NCBI RefSeq assembly: GCF_004916975.1
Contig: NZ_STGQ01000001.1
Span: 3,031,674 to 3,095,673 of the forward strand
Origin: Paenibacillus dokdonensis
GTDB taxonomy: Bacteria; Bacillota; Bacilli; Paenibacillales; Paenibacillaceae
Length of the DNA stretch: 64,000 nt
Direction: 5' to 3'
Each line of letters begins with the position of its first letter. Position 1 is the first letter of the stretch. The notes below the pieces were generated by a model, which was given only the letters and a program-made list of their open reading frames with translations, was not told the origin of the DNA and did not search any database. This document shows, piece by piece, positions 33,009 to 42,240 of the stretch. A program made the translations under genes and the position numbers.

Positions 33009-33674
33009 CTAATGCATGATCTTTGGAGAAGAAGCCAGATATATATAGTCGGGTTCGCCGCGTTCCTGAGGAACGAATTCAACCTCTACCTTATCAAAAA
33101 AGGTTTTTAAGTAATCCACGAATTCAGGCGAAGCCGTGGCGCTCCAAAACGATATGATTCCTTGAGAACGAAGCAGCCTGATTAGTGCCTTAATTCCTTT
33201 CTCCGAGTAAAGTCCATTATTCGATTCAGAGACGGTCCAATCCGGTCCGTTATCAATGTCCAGGCAGATGACATCATATGGATCATGAGCTGAATCCATC
33301 CATTTCACCAGGTCTGTGTGGATAACATGAGTACGGGGATCATCCAGCGCAAAGCCGGAGAGTGGCGCCAGATGATTGCGGTTCCATCGAATAATCACTT
33401 CCTCAATCTCGACGACATCCACCTTCCCGACTCTGGAATCGGACAACGCTTCTTCCAGTGTAAATCCAACTCCAAGACCACCAATGAGCACGCTTTGCGC
33501 GCTCCTGCATCTCTCCAATGCACTGCTGACAAGCAGACGTTCCGATTCCCCATTATACGTTGCCATTAAAAAGATGCCGTTGTATATGATCTCATAATGA
33601 CTCTCTCTTTTTTGAAGCTGAATGTCCCCTCGCTCCGTATGACTGCGTTCAATGATTTCCGGCGTGCAATTCAT
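33009..33674 (-). CDS. Spermidine-synthase-like methyltransferase-fold protein
   Basis: A 221-residue Rossmann-fold protein of the polyamine aminopropyltransferase family. It has QSVLIGGLGVGFTLEEAL (about 62-79, nucleotide-binding loop), VDVVEIEEVIIRWNR (about 85-99, acidic residue at strand 2 end) and YDVICLDIDNGPDW (about 132-145). The N-terminal beta domain of true spermidine synthases is short here, so activity on putrescine is uncertain. The ribosome site AAGGAGG is well placed. A terminator follows; the gene stands alone after the large operon to its right. Confidence 0.75.
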   Translation of the reverse strand: MNCTPEIIERSHTERGDIQLQKRESHYEIIYNGIFLMATYNGESERLLVSSALERCRSAQSVLIGGLGVGFTLEEALSDSRVGKVDVVEIEEVIIRWNRNHLAPLSGFALDDPRTHVIHTDLVKWMDSAHDPYDVICLDIDNGPDWTVSESNNGLYSEKGIKALIRLLRSQGIISFWSATASPEFVDYLKTFFDKVEVEFVPQERGEPDYIYLASSPKIMH

Positions 33675-33764
33675 GGTACCCGCCTCCTTTTTTGGAAGAA
33701 TATCACTTTATGTATTTCTATTATAGCCTATAAGACTCAAGATAGTCTTTGCCCTACATAAAAA

Positions 33765-33801
33765 GGCATCCGTTAAGCCGAAGACCGGCTTATTGGATAC
33801 C
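33765..33801 (-). terminator. Terminator of SWIM-HEAT-MoxR-DUF5682-VWA operon
   Basis: On the minus strand an imperfect stem (GGTATCC/GGATGCC outside, AAGCCG/CGGCTT inside, TTCG-like loop) runs into TTTTTATG. It is the first terminator after the VWA stop. Confidence 0.65.
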
Positions 33802-33900
33802 CTGCATGTAATCTGGTGAACTATAAGTAAGAGATCTATTCGGCATATGTAATTTTATTCCTTATAATGAAGGACCATAATCGACCTGTTCGATGTAACA

Positions 33901-35118
33901 CTAGATTCCCTTCGTCTTCAACCTCTTGGCTAGCTCCGACAGATCCTGTCCTTTTAACGCACCTTCCACCAGCTGCGGCAGCAGCGCAGGAGTACAGGCA
34001 AAGCAAGGAGTTCCATCCTTCGTCAAAGCCTTGGCCAGCTGCTCATCATAAAATGGCTTGCCTTCATCGGATAACGCGAGCAGGCAAAGTGTCTTCACGC
34101 CGGATTCCTTCATCTCACGCATACGCCGTATCAGCCTTGACTGGTTGCCACCTTCATATAGATCAGAAATGATAATAAACAATGTCTTTTGGGGTTCCTG
34201 GATAAATTGCTCACAATATGCGACTGATTTATCGATATTCGTACCGCCGCCAAGCTGAATACCGAACAGCATATCCACGGGATCATTCGCACATTGTTCT
34301 GTCAGATCAACTACTTCTGTATCGAACACAACGACGCGGGTATCAAGAGCAGGTATGCTGGCAAAAATCGATCCGATTACCGATGCCCAGATGACTGATT
34401 CCGCCATGGAGCCACTCTGGTCGATATCCACGATAACCGTCCATTCCTTATTCCGTCTTGCACGGTCATAGAAATAGAATCTTTCGGGAATGATCCGCTT
34501 CAGTCCGGCATCATAATTTTTGAGATTTCTCTGGATTGTTCGCTTCCAGTCAATACCGCTTAATGAAGAAAGCGGTGTATGCTGCCTGCGATTCAGAGCA
34601 CCGGTAACGGCCCTTTGAATATCCTGCTCCATTCTTTTAACGAGTTCATCCACCACGGCCTGCACCAGCATTCGCGCGGTATCTTTCGTTTGCTCCGGTA
34701 TTTTCCCTTTAAGTGACAACAGAGTTCCGACCAGCTGTATATCCGGTTTTACACTTGCCAGTACTTCCGGCTCAAACAAAAGCTGCTTCCAGCCCTTTCG
34801 CTCCATAGCATCGTTCTGTATAACGGAGACCACGTCGTCAGGAAAAAAAGCACGCACGTCCCCGAGCCACTGCGCTAACCGCGGTGCGGACTTCCCTTGT
34901 CCTGCATTACGTGATTTTGTCGCTGAAGAAGTTCCGCCATCTTGTCCAGTATCATCCGTTTGATCATAAATAGCAGCAAGTGCCCGGTCCATAATCAGCT
35001 CATCGCTGGACAATTCCAAATGTCCGCCGCTGCTGTAGCGGTTAAGTTCTTCTTCAGCAGCCGTACCCAGAATGAGCCGCCAACGGGATAATGCCTGATG
35101 ATCCGCATTATTTCCCAT
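33901..35118 (-). CDS. VWA-domain protein of MoxR/DUF5682 operon
   Basis: A 405-residue cytoplasmic protein. The C-terminal von Willebrand A domain (about 225-390) has an intact MIDAS: VDIDQSGSMAES (Asp-233, Ser-235, Ser-237), GGGTNIDKS and IISDLYEGG. The N-terminal 220 residues are helical and unique to this group. It resembles E. coli YehP. In MoxR systems the VWA partner binds the AAA+ ring through its metal site and passes on substrates. Its start is two bases after the DUF5682 stop, with GAGG upstream, so the five genes are one operon. It is the last gene before the terminator. Confidence 0.86.
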   Translation of the reverse strand: MGNNADHQALSRWRLILGTAAEEELNRYSSGGHLELSSDELIMDRALAAIYDQTDDTGQDGGTSSATKSRNAGQGKSAPRLAQWLGDVRAFFPDDVVSVIQNDAMERKGWKQLLFEPEVLASVKPDIQLVGTLLSLKGKIPEQTKDTARMLVQAVVDELVKRMEQDIQRAVTGALNRRQHTPLSSLSGIDWKRTIQRNLKNYDAGLKRIIPERFYFYDRARRNKEWTVIVDIDQSGSMAESVIWASVIGSIFASIPALDTRVVVFDTEVVDLTEQCANDPVDMLFGIQLGGGTNIDKSVAYCEQFIQEPQKTLFIIISDLYEGGNQSRLIRRMREMKESGVKTLCLLALSDEGKPFYDEQLAKALTKDGTPCFACTPALLPQLVEGALKGQDLSELAKRLKTKGI

Positions 35119-35120
35119 AT

Positions 35121-37514
35121 TTAAAAATCCTCAAAGTCAAAATCATTTAATTCATCCAGCATCCGGGTTTCGTCCTCCTTAAGGTCATCCATGAGTATTT
35201 CCGCTACCTGCTCCGTATCTGCGCCCCAAAGCTCACCAAGCAGCTCGGCTACCATCGTTTTTTCTTTCTGGCTAAAGACACTAAATGCACGGCGCAAAAA
35301 TACAAGTGCTCGCACAAACTCTTCGTTCTCGAGTGTACAAATATACTCATCCAGCTGTTCCCATAGGCTCATTCGCGATAAAAGCGCATAGCGGTTGCGC
35401 ATCGCAAGCCCCTCGAACCATCCTGCTCCAAGATCTGCCGGAATACCCGGAGATAGCCGCCGGGATACCTCCGCAGCGCATTGCTGCGCCGTAATATCAT
35501 TACGTTCCAGCAAAATGGCACAAGCAAGTCCCGAAAGGCGTGGATGTGCATCGTCCCTGTCTGACAATCTGCCCAGCTCTTGAATCCACAACGCTTCATC
35601 AACTTCTTCGCTGTGTTCCGAAGCGATATGGTTCAATTCATTGATCGCCGCAGCCATCGCCTGCGCCACTTCATCATTGCACTGACTCGCATCGTATAAA
35701 AACAGACAGGCACGCATAAACAGCTGCTGAAGCAGCGGTACGAGCGGCGTCGTATCCATTCTTCGTACTCCTCCGAAACGAATCAGCTGCGACAGCTTTC
35801 TGGCCGCTGCCGTAATGTGTACGACATCCTGGCTCTCAACCGCAAGTCTTTGCAAGGTCTGCCGGCCAGCCTCCATCTGATGAATCATTCCACACTCATA
35901 TGCAGTTGTAATAAGCTCAGATCCTTCTTCAATTGAGCCGCAACTTTCCAGCCGCTGCTGCAGAACAAATCCCGCTGCAATTTCAACCGTCTCGCCGAGT
36001 AGCGTAGATTCAACAATCTCAATCTCCACTTCAGGCGACCACTGGGTAACCCAATGTTCCGCCCAAATAGCCTGATTCTGAGATCTGACAATTTCTTTGA
36101 CAAAATGAATCCCCAGCAGTTTCAAGCGATGAAACCAGAATGAGCGGTTCAGATCGAGATAGGCAGCTTCTTCCGAAGACACCCTACGGTTCTCGCGCAG
36201 ATCGAGGATCAGATCACTTGCAACAGCCGCTTTATATTTATCCAGCTTCAGTCGCTTCAACTGGCGGTTCATATCCTCCTGAATCGGTGTCTGGCTGACG
36301 CCTTCCGCCAATTCTCCGATCGCCGTCCCAACCTCTGTTTTTGCCAATGACTCTGCAATTACGGAGAGCTCGCCCCTTCCAAGAAGAGTTTTGGCCGCAT
36401 CCCTTAGATCCCTGAGCGTTGGGGCCAAGCCGTCATGCAGCGCTGCAAGGGATTCAGCCAGCCGTACCGCCTCGATTACCTCTGCGGTCGAGCGGTGCGT
36501 ACCGGCTTTTCTTAAATCACCCGCCACCGATGACAAGTAATGATGAGGCAAATCCCCAAGCGTGCCTTGGAGCATATGTCCCCACATCATTTCAAAATAG
36601 TACGGAGCAATATTGCCGGCACCATAACCGGAGAGTGACGACAGTTTCAAATAAGAATAAGGCATGAGCGTCAGCTTCGTCTTGCGGGAAGGAAGCTGCT
36701 TTAATTCATCGCCGGTCATCGCAGATGTAAGATTGATCAAAGCAGAAGCGTGGTAAGCCCCGCAGATCACCACAATTTTATCCGGTTTGTGGCCTGCCGC
36801 GATGGCATCTGCAATTTGCCGGCACATATAGGCTTCACGTACCGCATTATAGGCGTATTCCAGTCTCTGATCCTTACGCTCCTGCTCCTCCGTAAGCTCT
36901 CGCATCTGGCCTGAATAAGCCAAAATAGCCTGCCGGTAAGCATCCGGACTCAGGTTATGCTCAAAGCTGCGCTCCCAATACGTGTCGTAATCTACCTCTC
37001 CGGATATTTCCGCGATCCTGCTGTAGATGGAGCTGCTGTCTCCTGTCTTTTCACTCCGGTCACTTTCTGCCCTTTGCTCTGATCTATGGATATTGGACTC
37101 CAATGCCTGCTGCCCTCCTGATTCCTCGGCTTCATCTGGACCCGAGTGATTCTCCCCATGTTCCCCTCGTACATCCTGTAAACAGACAGCTGAAGATGAA
37201 GGCAAATCGATAAAAGCGCAATGAGCTCCATTTCTGCGTGCCCAAAGCATCGCCTGATATTCGGGGGAATATGCAGCGAAAGGCCACAGCACCGTACGGA
37301 CAGGCAGTTCCTCTGTGAATGCAAGAATAGCAACGGGCGGCTTCGTGGAACTGTTGGTTAAATGAAGGATTTCAGAGGTTGCATCTGAAGGCCCCTCAAT
37401 CAATACCGCTGTAGGCTGTACCTGCTCCAAATAATCTGCGACATGAAAAGCGCCCGCCGGCGACAGATGCCGGACGCCAAAAATATGTATCCCAGCGCCG
37501 CTGGCCGCATTCAT
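35121..37514 (-). CDS. DUF5682 protein with two GxxH motifs (TraB/ChaN-like N domain)
   Basis: A 797-residue protein comparable to E. coli YehM. The N-terminal part starts IHIFGVRHLSPAGAFHVADYL with GVRH at 13-16, then VLIEGPSDA (Glu-40), and later KIVVICGAYHASAL with GAYH at about 252-255. Two G-x-x-H motifs plus a conserved Glu are the hallmark of the TIKI/TraB/EreA-ChaN superfamily of hydrolases, so a catalytic N domain is plausible. An acidic low-complexity insert lies at about 115-163. The remaining 540 residues are helical and unassigned. ATG at 37514 overlaps the MoxR stop as ATGA, with AAGGAG upstream. Confidence 0.82.
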   Translation of the reverse strand: MNAASGAGIHIFGVRHLSPAGAFHVADYLEQVQPTAVLIEGPSDATSEILHLTNSSTKPPVAILAFTEELPVRTVLWPFAAYSPEYQAMLWARRNGAHCAFIDLPSSSAVCLQDVRGEHGENHSGPDEAEESGGQQALESNIHRSEQRAESDRSEKTGDSSSIYSRIAEISGEVDYDTYWERSFEHNLSPDAYRQAILAYSGQMRELTEEQERKDQRLEYAYNAVREAYMCRQIADAIAAGHKPDKIVVICGAYHASALINLTSAMTGDELKQLPSRKTKLTLMPYSYLKLSSLSGYGAGNIAPYYFEMMWGHMLQGTLGDLPHHYLSSVAGDLRKAGTHRSTAEVIEAVRLAESLAALHDGLAPTLRDLRDAAKTLLGRGELSVIAESLAKTEVGTAIGELAEGVSQTPIQEDMNRQLKRLKLDKYKAAVASDLILDLRENRRVSSEEAAYLDLNRSFWFHRLKLLGIHFVKEIVRSQNQAIWAEHWVTQWSPEVEIEIVESTLLGETVEIAAGFVLQQRLESCGSIEEGSELITTAYECGMIHQMEAGRQTLQRLAVESQDVVHITAAARKLSQLIRFGGVRRMDTTPLVPLLQQLFMRACLFLYDASQCNDEVAQAMAAAINELNHIASEHSEEVDEALWIQELGRLSDRDDAHPRLSGLACAILLERNDITAQQCAAEVSRRLSPGIPADLGAGWFEGLAMRNRYALLSRMSLWEQLDEYICTLENEEFVRALVFLRRAFSVFSQKEKTMVAELLGELWGADTEQVAEILMDDLKEDETRMLDELNDFDFEDF

Positions 37515-38611
37515 TGATTCATCTCCTTGCATGCCGTATAAAGCCCACGCCAGCTTGCCCCGCGTTTTTTCATCACATTATCCAGGTATTCCTTCCATAC
37601 AAGCCGGTCTTTATCATCATCCTTCACGATAGCCCCCTGCAGCCCTGCCGCTATATCCTCATCTGTCATATCTCCGTTTCCAAAACTTGCCGCCAGCGCC
37701 ATGCTGTTCGTAAGCAGCGAGATGGCTTCGGCCGTTGAGATGACGCCTGCCGGAGATTTCACTTTTTCCTTCTTATCGAGGGTCATACCGCTGCGCAGCT
37801 CTCTAAAAATGGTCACAACCTTCTGTAGCGCTTCATCCGCAGGCACTGCCGCCTGTAAATCGTAAGAGGCAGCAATCTCGGCAACCCGTTTCTTCACGAT
37901 TTCCATTTCGGTTTCAAGATCTGCCGGTGCCGGCAAAACAATAATGTTAAAGCGGCGCTTAAGTGCCGTCGACATCTCATTCACGCCACGGTCGCGGGTA
38001 TTGGCTGTGGCAATAATGCTGAATCCTTTGCGTGCATTCATTTCCTTGCCGAGCTCAGGAACAGAAATTGTCTTTTCAGAAAGAATGGATATCAAGGCAT
38101 CCTGCACCTCGGAGGCGCAGCGTGATATTTCCTCAAAGCGGGCAATGCCTCCAGTCTCCATCGCTCTCATCACCGGACTTTTCACTAACGCCTCCGGCGT
38201 TGGCCCTTGCGCCAGCAGCATAGCGTAGTTCCAGGAGTAACGTACCTGCTCTTCAGTAGTTCCCGCCGTCCCCTGCACAACGAGACCTGAATTTCCATAG
38301 ATGGCCGCAGACAGGTTTTCGGACAGCCAGGATTTGGCCGTTCCCGGTTCTCCGATGAGCAGCAGCGCCCGGTCCGTGACGAGCGTCGCAATCGCCATTT
38401 CAACAATACGTGGATTGCCGATATATTTTGGTGTAATGACCTGCTTTCCCGCCTTACCTCCCACGATAAATTTCAAAACCGACTGCGGTGACATCTGCCA
38501 ACCTGCCGGAATTTTCCCTTGATCCTCTTGAATTAATGCATTTAACTCCTCCCGATACAACAGCTCAGACGGCTGCCGCATGATATCCTGCATGGCTTGT
38601 TCCGTACTCAT
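37511..38611 (-). CDS. MoxR-family AAA+ ATPase
   Basis: A 366-residue ATPase. Walker A is GEPGTAKS (87-94), Walker B GGIARFEEISR (about 151-161), sensor 1 IIATANTRDRG, and the arginine-finger region STALKRRFNII. The sequence is closest in wording to the YehL branch of MoxR proteins, which are chaperone-like remodelling ATPases. The start ATG at 38611 has AAGGAGTG upstream. It sits between the HEAT-like and DUF5682 genes and overlaps the latter by four bases. Together with the VWA protein it should form the motor of this system. Confidence 0.92.
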   Translation of the reverse strand: MSTEQAMQDIMRQPSELLYREELNALIQEDQGKIPAGWQMSPQSVLKFIVGGKAGKQVITPKYIGNPRIVEMAIATLVTDRALLLIGEPGTAKSWLSENLSAAIYGNSGLVVQGTAGTTEEQVRYSWNYAMLLAQGPTPEALVKSPVMRAMETGGIARFEEISRCASEVQDALISILSEKTISVPELGKEMNARKGFSIIATANTRDRGVNEMSTALKRRFNIIVLPAPADLETEMEIVKKRVAEIAASYDLQAAVPADEALQKVVTIFRELRSGMTLDKKEKVKSPAGVISTAEAISLLTNSMALAASFGNGDMTDEDIAAGLQGAIVKDDDKDRLVWKEYLDNVMKKRGASWRGLYTACKEMNQ

Positions 38612-38624
38612 ATATAACACTCCT

Positions 38625-40490
38625 TTATGAATGAATGGATGACGTCATATTCTTCAAAATGAATTCCAGCTGCTCCTCTGCGTTGGACTTGAACTTAGGC
38701 AATGCAGACCGGATTCGTTCAGCATAGCCTGCGGGAAGACGGCATAATTGATTGAACAGGTACGGTTCGATTTCATGGCATTCGGTATTCCGTTCATCCT
38801 CCATTGCGCGAACGAGCGCTTCATGCAGCTGAGCTTCCGGAATACCTGCGCGAACCAGCCCGATCACTGCCAAATTGGCGAAACGATTACGGAACTCTGG
38901 TGAATTCTTCAGCTTGCCAAGCAAATAAGAACCAGCCTCCGGTTGTCCCGGACGGGCAAATGCACTGACCAACGCCATGTGATCCAGCTCGATAAAATGG
39001 CCCAGCCACCTGGAATCCCAGTTTGCTGCGATCTCCTCCTGGGGCAGCATCTCCACATGATAGGTATAGCCGTCGTTTTTACCATATGCCCATTCCCGGT
39101 TATAAGCTTGGTACCTCCTGGATATGACTAGGTCCTCTATTGTATCCAGCAATTGTTTACAGTAATTCGCGCTGCGGCTTACGGCTGATGCTTGCAGACG
39201 GTCCATCAAAATCTTGGCATATTCCTCGTATACACGCCCCGGCGACAAAATGGGCTGAGCTTTAATGAATATCTCGCGCGCATAGGAGCTGGTGCCTGCA
39301 GAATGCTTCAAATCCATTTCCACGGCTGCCTTCATGAGCTGTCGACCTTCTTCGGAGTCTATTTGTTTCATATAGTTCATTGCTTCATTGGCCAAAAATA
39401 CCCAGCCGAGTTTATACATATACAGCTTATATTGACGCAGGACATTCAAATACAGTTCCTCTAGCTCAGGACTCTCTTTTTGATGCAGGGACCAGAGATA
39501 TCGTTTAACCCGAGTCCAGATCTCCTCCGCCTTTTGCTTGTTTCCTTCTATCTCTTCCAGCGACTGCAAAATAATCGAGAAATCCCGTGTAAGCCATCCC
39601 GTCAGCAGTTCCGACTGGCACCGGGTCAGTGAAGAATTCACCAGATCGCAGTCTTTGCCTTTGGAAGCCTCGTACAGACGTTCAGCCGCACTTTCCCAGC
39701 TACTGTCCGCGAGCGCATGGTATGCAGCTTCACGGATGCCCTTCTTCTTGTCCCGGCTAAAGTCCAGCAGCGCTTGTTCATATTCCTGATGCCCTGCCAG
39801 CAGCCGAATGGCTGTTGTACGGATCTCATCCGAACCTGAAACAGCAGCATCATATACGACATGTATTACATCTTGACCACCGCTCTTTGAAATGACGGTC
39901 AGCTTGCGTGCTTCGAGTTTACCCCCGGCAGGCTGAAAGCTTTCAAGCAGATGCGGCACGATTTCCGGTCCATACGATGGCAGAATATCCGTCATGGCAA
40001 ATTCCGCGATTTCTACATAAGGGTCATTAAGCGCTTCAACGGCAAGCGGCAGGAGTCGCAAATCCCGGAATAATCCCTCTCTGTAAGCTTCCAGAATAAC
40101 TTCATGACGTCCACCTCCACGTGTCGTCAGTGCGGTCCGAACTGCAGATAACCTGCGATATGACAGGCGGGTTGGGAGCGCGAGAGGTTTACTTATGAAC
40201 GGCGTTGTCTCACCTTCTGCTGCCGCTTTTCCTTGGGTATGTAATACGGACTGCAGCAGCAGGTTCACGATCTGCAGCTGCCGGGCAGAGTCCGTATCGA
40301 TGCTGTTACCTGTTTCGATCAAGCCATGGACACCTTCGGCAAGCTTTTTAAACACCGGCGCCCGTTCACCAAGCTGTTCAAAAGACGGCAGCAGTCGTTT
40401 CAGCCGATAGTCTCCGGCTGCGAGGTCACTCCCTGCAATATATAAGCGTCTGATTTCTTCGTTCAGCTCCATCAGCAATGCATGACTCAT
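38625..40490 (-). CDS. HEAT-repeat-like scaffold protein of MoxR operon
   Basis: A 621-residue, all-helical protein without membrane segments. Several HEAT-type helix pairs are visible, e.g. LLPLAVEALNDPYVEIAEFAMTDIL (about 150-175 in part), DEIRTTAIRLLAGHQEYEQ and KKGIREAAYHALADSSWESA. The C-terminal half has further pairs (NRFANLAVIGLVRAGI). It may belong to the DUF5691-like group found with SWIM and MoxR genes; I am not certain. The ATG at 40490 is preferred because GGAGGAG precedes it. It is likely a protein-binding platform for the ATPase complex. Confidence 0.75.
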   Translation of the reverse strand: MSHALLMELNEEIRRLYIAGSDLAAGDYRLKRLLPSFEQLGERAPVFKKLAEGVHGLIETGNSIDTDSARQLQIVNLLLQSVLHTQGKAAAEGETTPFISKPLALPTRLSYRRLSAVRTALTTRGGGRHEVILEAYREGLFRDLRLLPLAVEALNDPYVEIAEFAMTDILPSYGPEIVPHLLESFQPAGGKLEARKLTVISKSGGQDVIHVVYDAAVSGSDEIRTTAIRLLAGHQEYEQALLDFSRDKKKGIREAAYHALADSSWESAAERLYEASKGKDCDLVNSSLTRCQSELLTGWLTRDFSIILQSLEEIEGNKQKAEEIWTRVKRYLWSLHQKESPELEELYLNVLRQYKLYMYKLGWVFLANEAMNYMKQIDSEEGRQLMKAAVEMDLKHSAGTSSYAREIFIKAQPILSPGRVYEEYAKILMDRLQASAVSRSANYCKQLLDTIEDLVISRRYQAYNREWAYGKNDGYTYHVEMLPQEEIAANWDSRWLGHFIELDHMALVSAFARPGQPEAGSYLLGKLKNSPEFRNRFANLAVIGLVRAGIPEAQLHEALVRAMEDERNTECHEIEPYLFNQLCRLPAGYAERIRSALPKFKSNAEEQLEFILKNMTSSIHS

Positions 40491-40517
40491 TTTGCGTATC
40501 TCCTCCAATTCTGCAAA

Positions 40518-41951
40518 TTAGTATAGCAAACGGATAATCTCTTGTTTATTCATGATACTCAGCGGCTGCGATTGCAGTTGACCGCTTTGAGTCTGATGAT
40601 CGAACATAACCAGCATAGAGACATCCTTCAGGCTGTCATCAGGTAAATATTTCAACAGGTTAACAGTGGAGTCATCGAGCAGATCCTGCAGTCCAAGCGT
40701 CTCCCCGTTCGAATCCGAGATGAATAATCGGCCTTCCTCATCAGCCACCACCTGCTCCACATGCAGCAGCATCACGGGATTCGGATCACCCAGCGGATTT
40801 TTGAGTTGATTCTTCACTTTTTTTATGGCCTCGGCATAGGAATGGGCAGCATATTGCCGTATCCGGGCTATGTCCTGCTCTTCCACCGGTCTTGTGGTGA
40901 AGGACTCATACCGCACTCGGCGGTTCATATCACCCGGGTAACGATAGAGAGCCGGCACATGAACAACATCAAAACAGCTGTCCTCCTCACGCATCAGCTT
41001 CGCCGCCTTATATGGACGGTACTGTAATGTGCAATGAAGCTCGCCGCTGTCCTTTTGAATCCAGTAACCACAGTCCACAAACTCCTGACGGGATGAATCA
41101 TCATAGCTGAGGAAAGATAACTGGATCAGTTCCGTCTCCGGGCTAACCAGACCTGCATCCCTGAGCTCTGAGAGCTGCCAAGCATGACCCAGCCACTCTT
41201 CAATGGTGGATTCATAGTCTAACGCAAGTTCGGTATCCTGAAGCTTCGCGTTCAGATGTGCCCTTCCTTTTTTGATAAAGGCATGGATGATAGCAAATTG
41301 TTCAGCGGCATAAGTATAGGTAAGTTCGGGATTCCCGCCTGCCGAAAGAATCATATGCAGCTTACGCAGCTGGATCTGAGCCCCGTTTAAATAAAAGCTC
41401 CCCATTTGCTTAACATGATCCTGGATGACTTTAAGCTCTTTTGTATCCAGCATTCCCAGACCACGGCGTATCAAGGAATGAGTCAGCTTTTCCAATACAT
41501 CCAATCCTTCGAGCTGAGCCGTCACTTTTTTCTTCAGGGCCGATTTATTTACTTTCTTAGGCTTGACTGCAACCCCGTCAGCTGCATCTTTGGCTTTTTT
41601 CTCTTCACGTTTCTCGGCCTTTTCCCGTTTGGCAGCCAGTTCATCCGGCACCGCCGCTGCCGAAAAAGGCTTGCCTTGTGCATAGGCATACAGCAAACCA
41701 AGTACATGCTTGCACGGAATTTGTCGGCTCGGACAGCTGCAGCGCATCACAGGTTTATCCGGAAGCACAAAATCCACAGAAGGTGCATACGGCGTCTTCC
41801 CGCTGCCTGCACATGTCCCAAATAGCACCTGTTGATCCTCAGAGTGGTGAAGCGTTGTAAACTTCCCTTTTTTTATGAGATCATGTCCGTTTTTTATCGC
41901 AGCACTATTGGGTGCCTGCGAATCAATCCAAGTCTCTGAAATTTCAATCAA
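40518..41951 (-). CDS. SWIM zinc-finger protein
   Basis: A 477-residue protein, first gene of the operon. The SWIM motif CxCx6CxH is complete: MRCSCPSRQIPCKHVLGLLY with Cys-71, Cys-73, Cys-80 and His-82. A lysine/glutamate-rich linker follows (about 108-150), then a long helical domain with no recognised fold. E. coli YehQ is the comparable SWIM protein next to yehL, yehM and yehP. SWIM domains bind DNA or proteins. The start is TTG at 41951, behind GGGAGG. The upstream 290 bases hold the operon promoter region and the terminator of the divergent-side TSUP gene. Confidence 0.88.
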   Translation of the reverse strand: MIEISETWIDSQAPNSAAIKNGHDLIKKGKFTTLHHSEDQQVLFGTCAGSGKTPYAPSVDFVLPDKPVMRCSCPSRQIPCKHVLGLLYAYAQGKPFSAAAVPDELAAKREKAEKREEKKAKDAADGVAVKPKKVNKSALKKKVTAQLEGLDVLEKLTHSLIRRGLGMLDTKELKVIQDHVKQMGSFYLNGAQIQLRKLHMILSAGGNPELTYTYAAEQFAIIHAFIKKGRAHLNAKLQDTELALDYESTIEEWLGHAWQLSELRDAGLVSPETELIQLSFLSYDDSSRQEFVDCGYWIQKDSGELHCTLQYRPYKAAKLMREEDSCFDVVHVPALYRYPGDMNRRVRYESFTTRPVEEQDIARIRQYAAHSYAEAIKKVKNQLKNPLGDPNPVMLLHVEQVVADEEGRLFISDSNGETLGLQDLLDDSTVNLLKYLPDDSLKDVSMLVMFDHQTQSGQLQSQPLSIMNKQEIIRLLY

Positions 41952-42103
41952 ACGATTTCCCTCCCGCTCGGTAAGTTTGCAGTACCACCAAGATTATGAT
42001 ATTAACCCTATAAGATAAATCATACCTAATAATATGAAACGCCCCTACCCTCTTAAGTCCTATTTAAGAACAAGCATTCTTATTTTAGAATATGAAGCAA
42101 AAA

Positions 42104-42148
42104 ACAAAAAAACAGATCCATCATGGTGTATTAACCATAATCAATCTG
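42104..42148 (-). terminator. Terminator of TSUP permease gene
   Basis: On the minus strand CAGAT and ATGGT pair with ACCAT and ATCTG around a 6-base loop with an internal bulge; TTTTTTTG follows. Confidence 0.65.
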
Positions 42149-42240
42149 TGAGCTGTCCAAATCATAAACTTAACAGGGTAAATCCTACCATTTTGTTCAA
42201 TAATCCCAGACTACAAATCTGCGTAATTATGAAAGAATCA

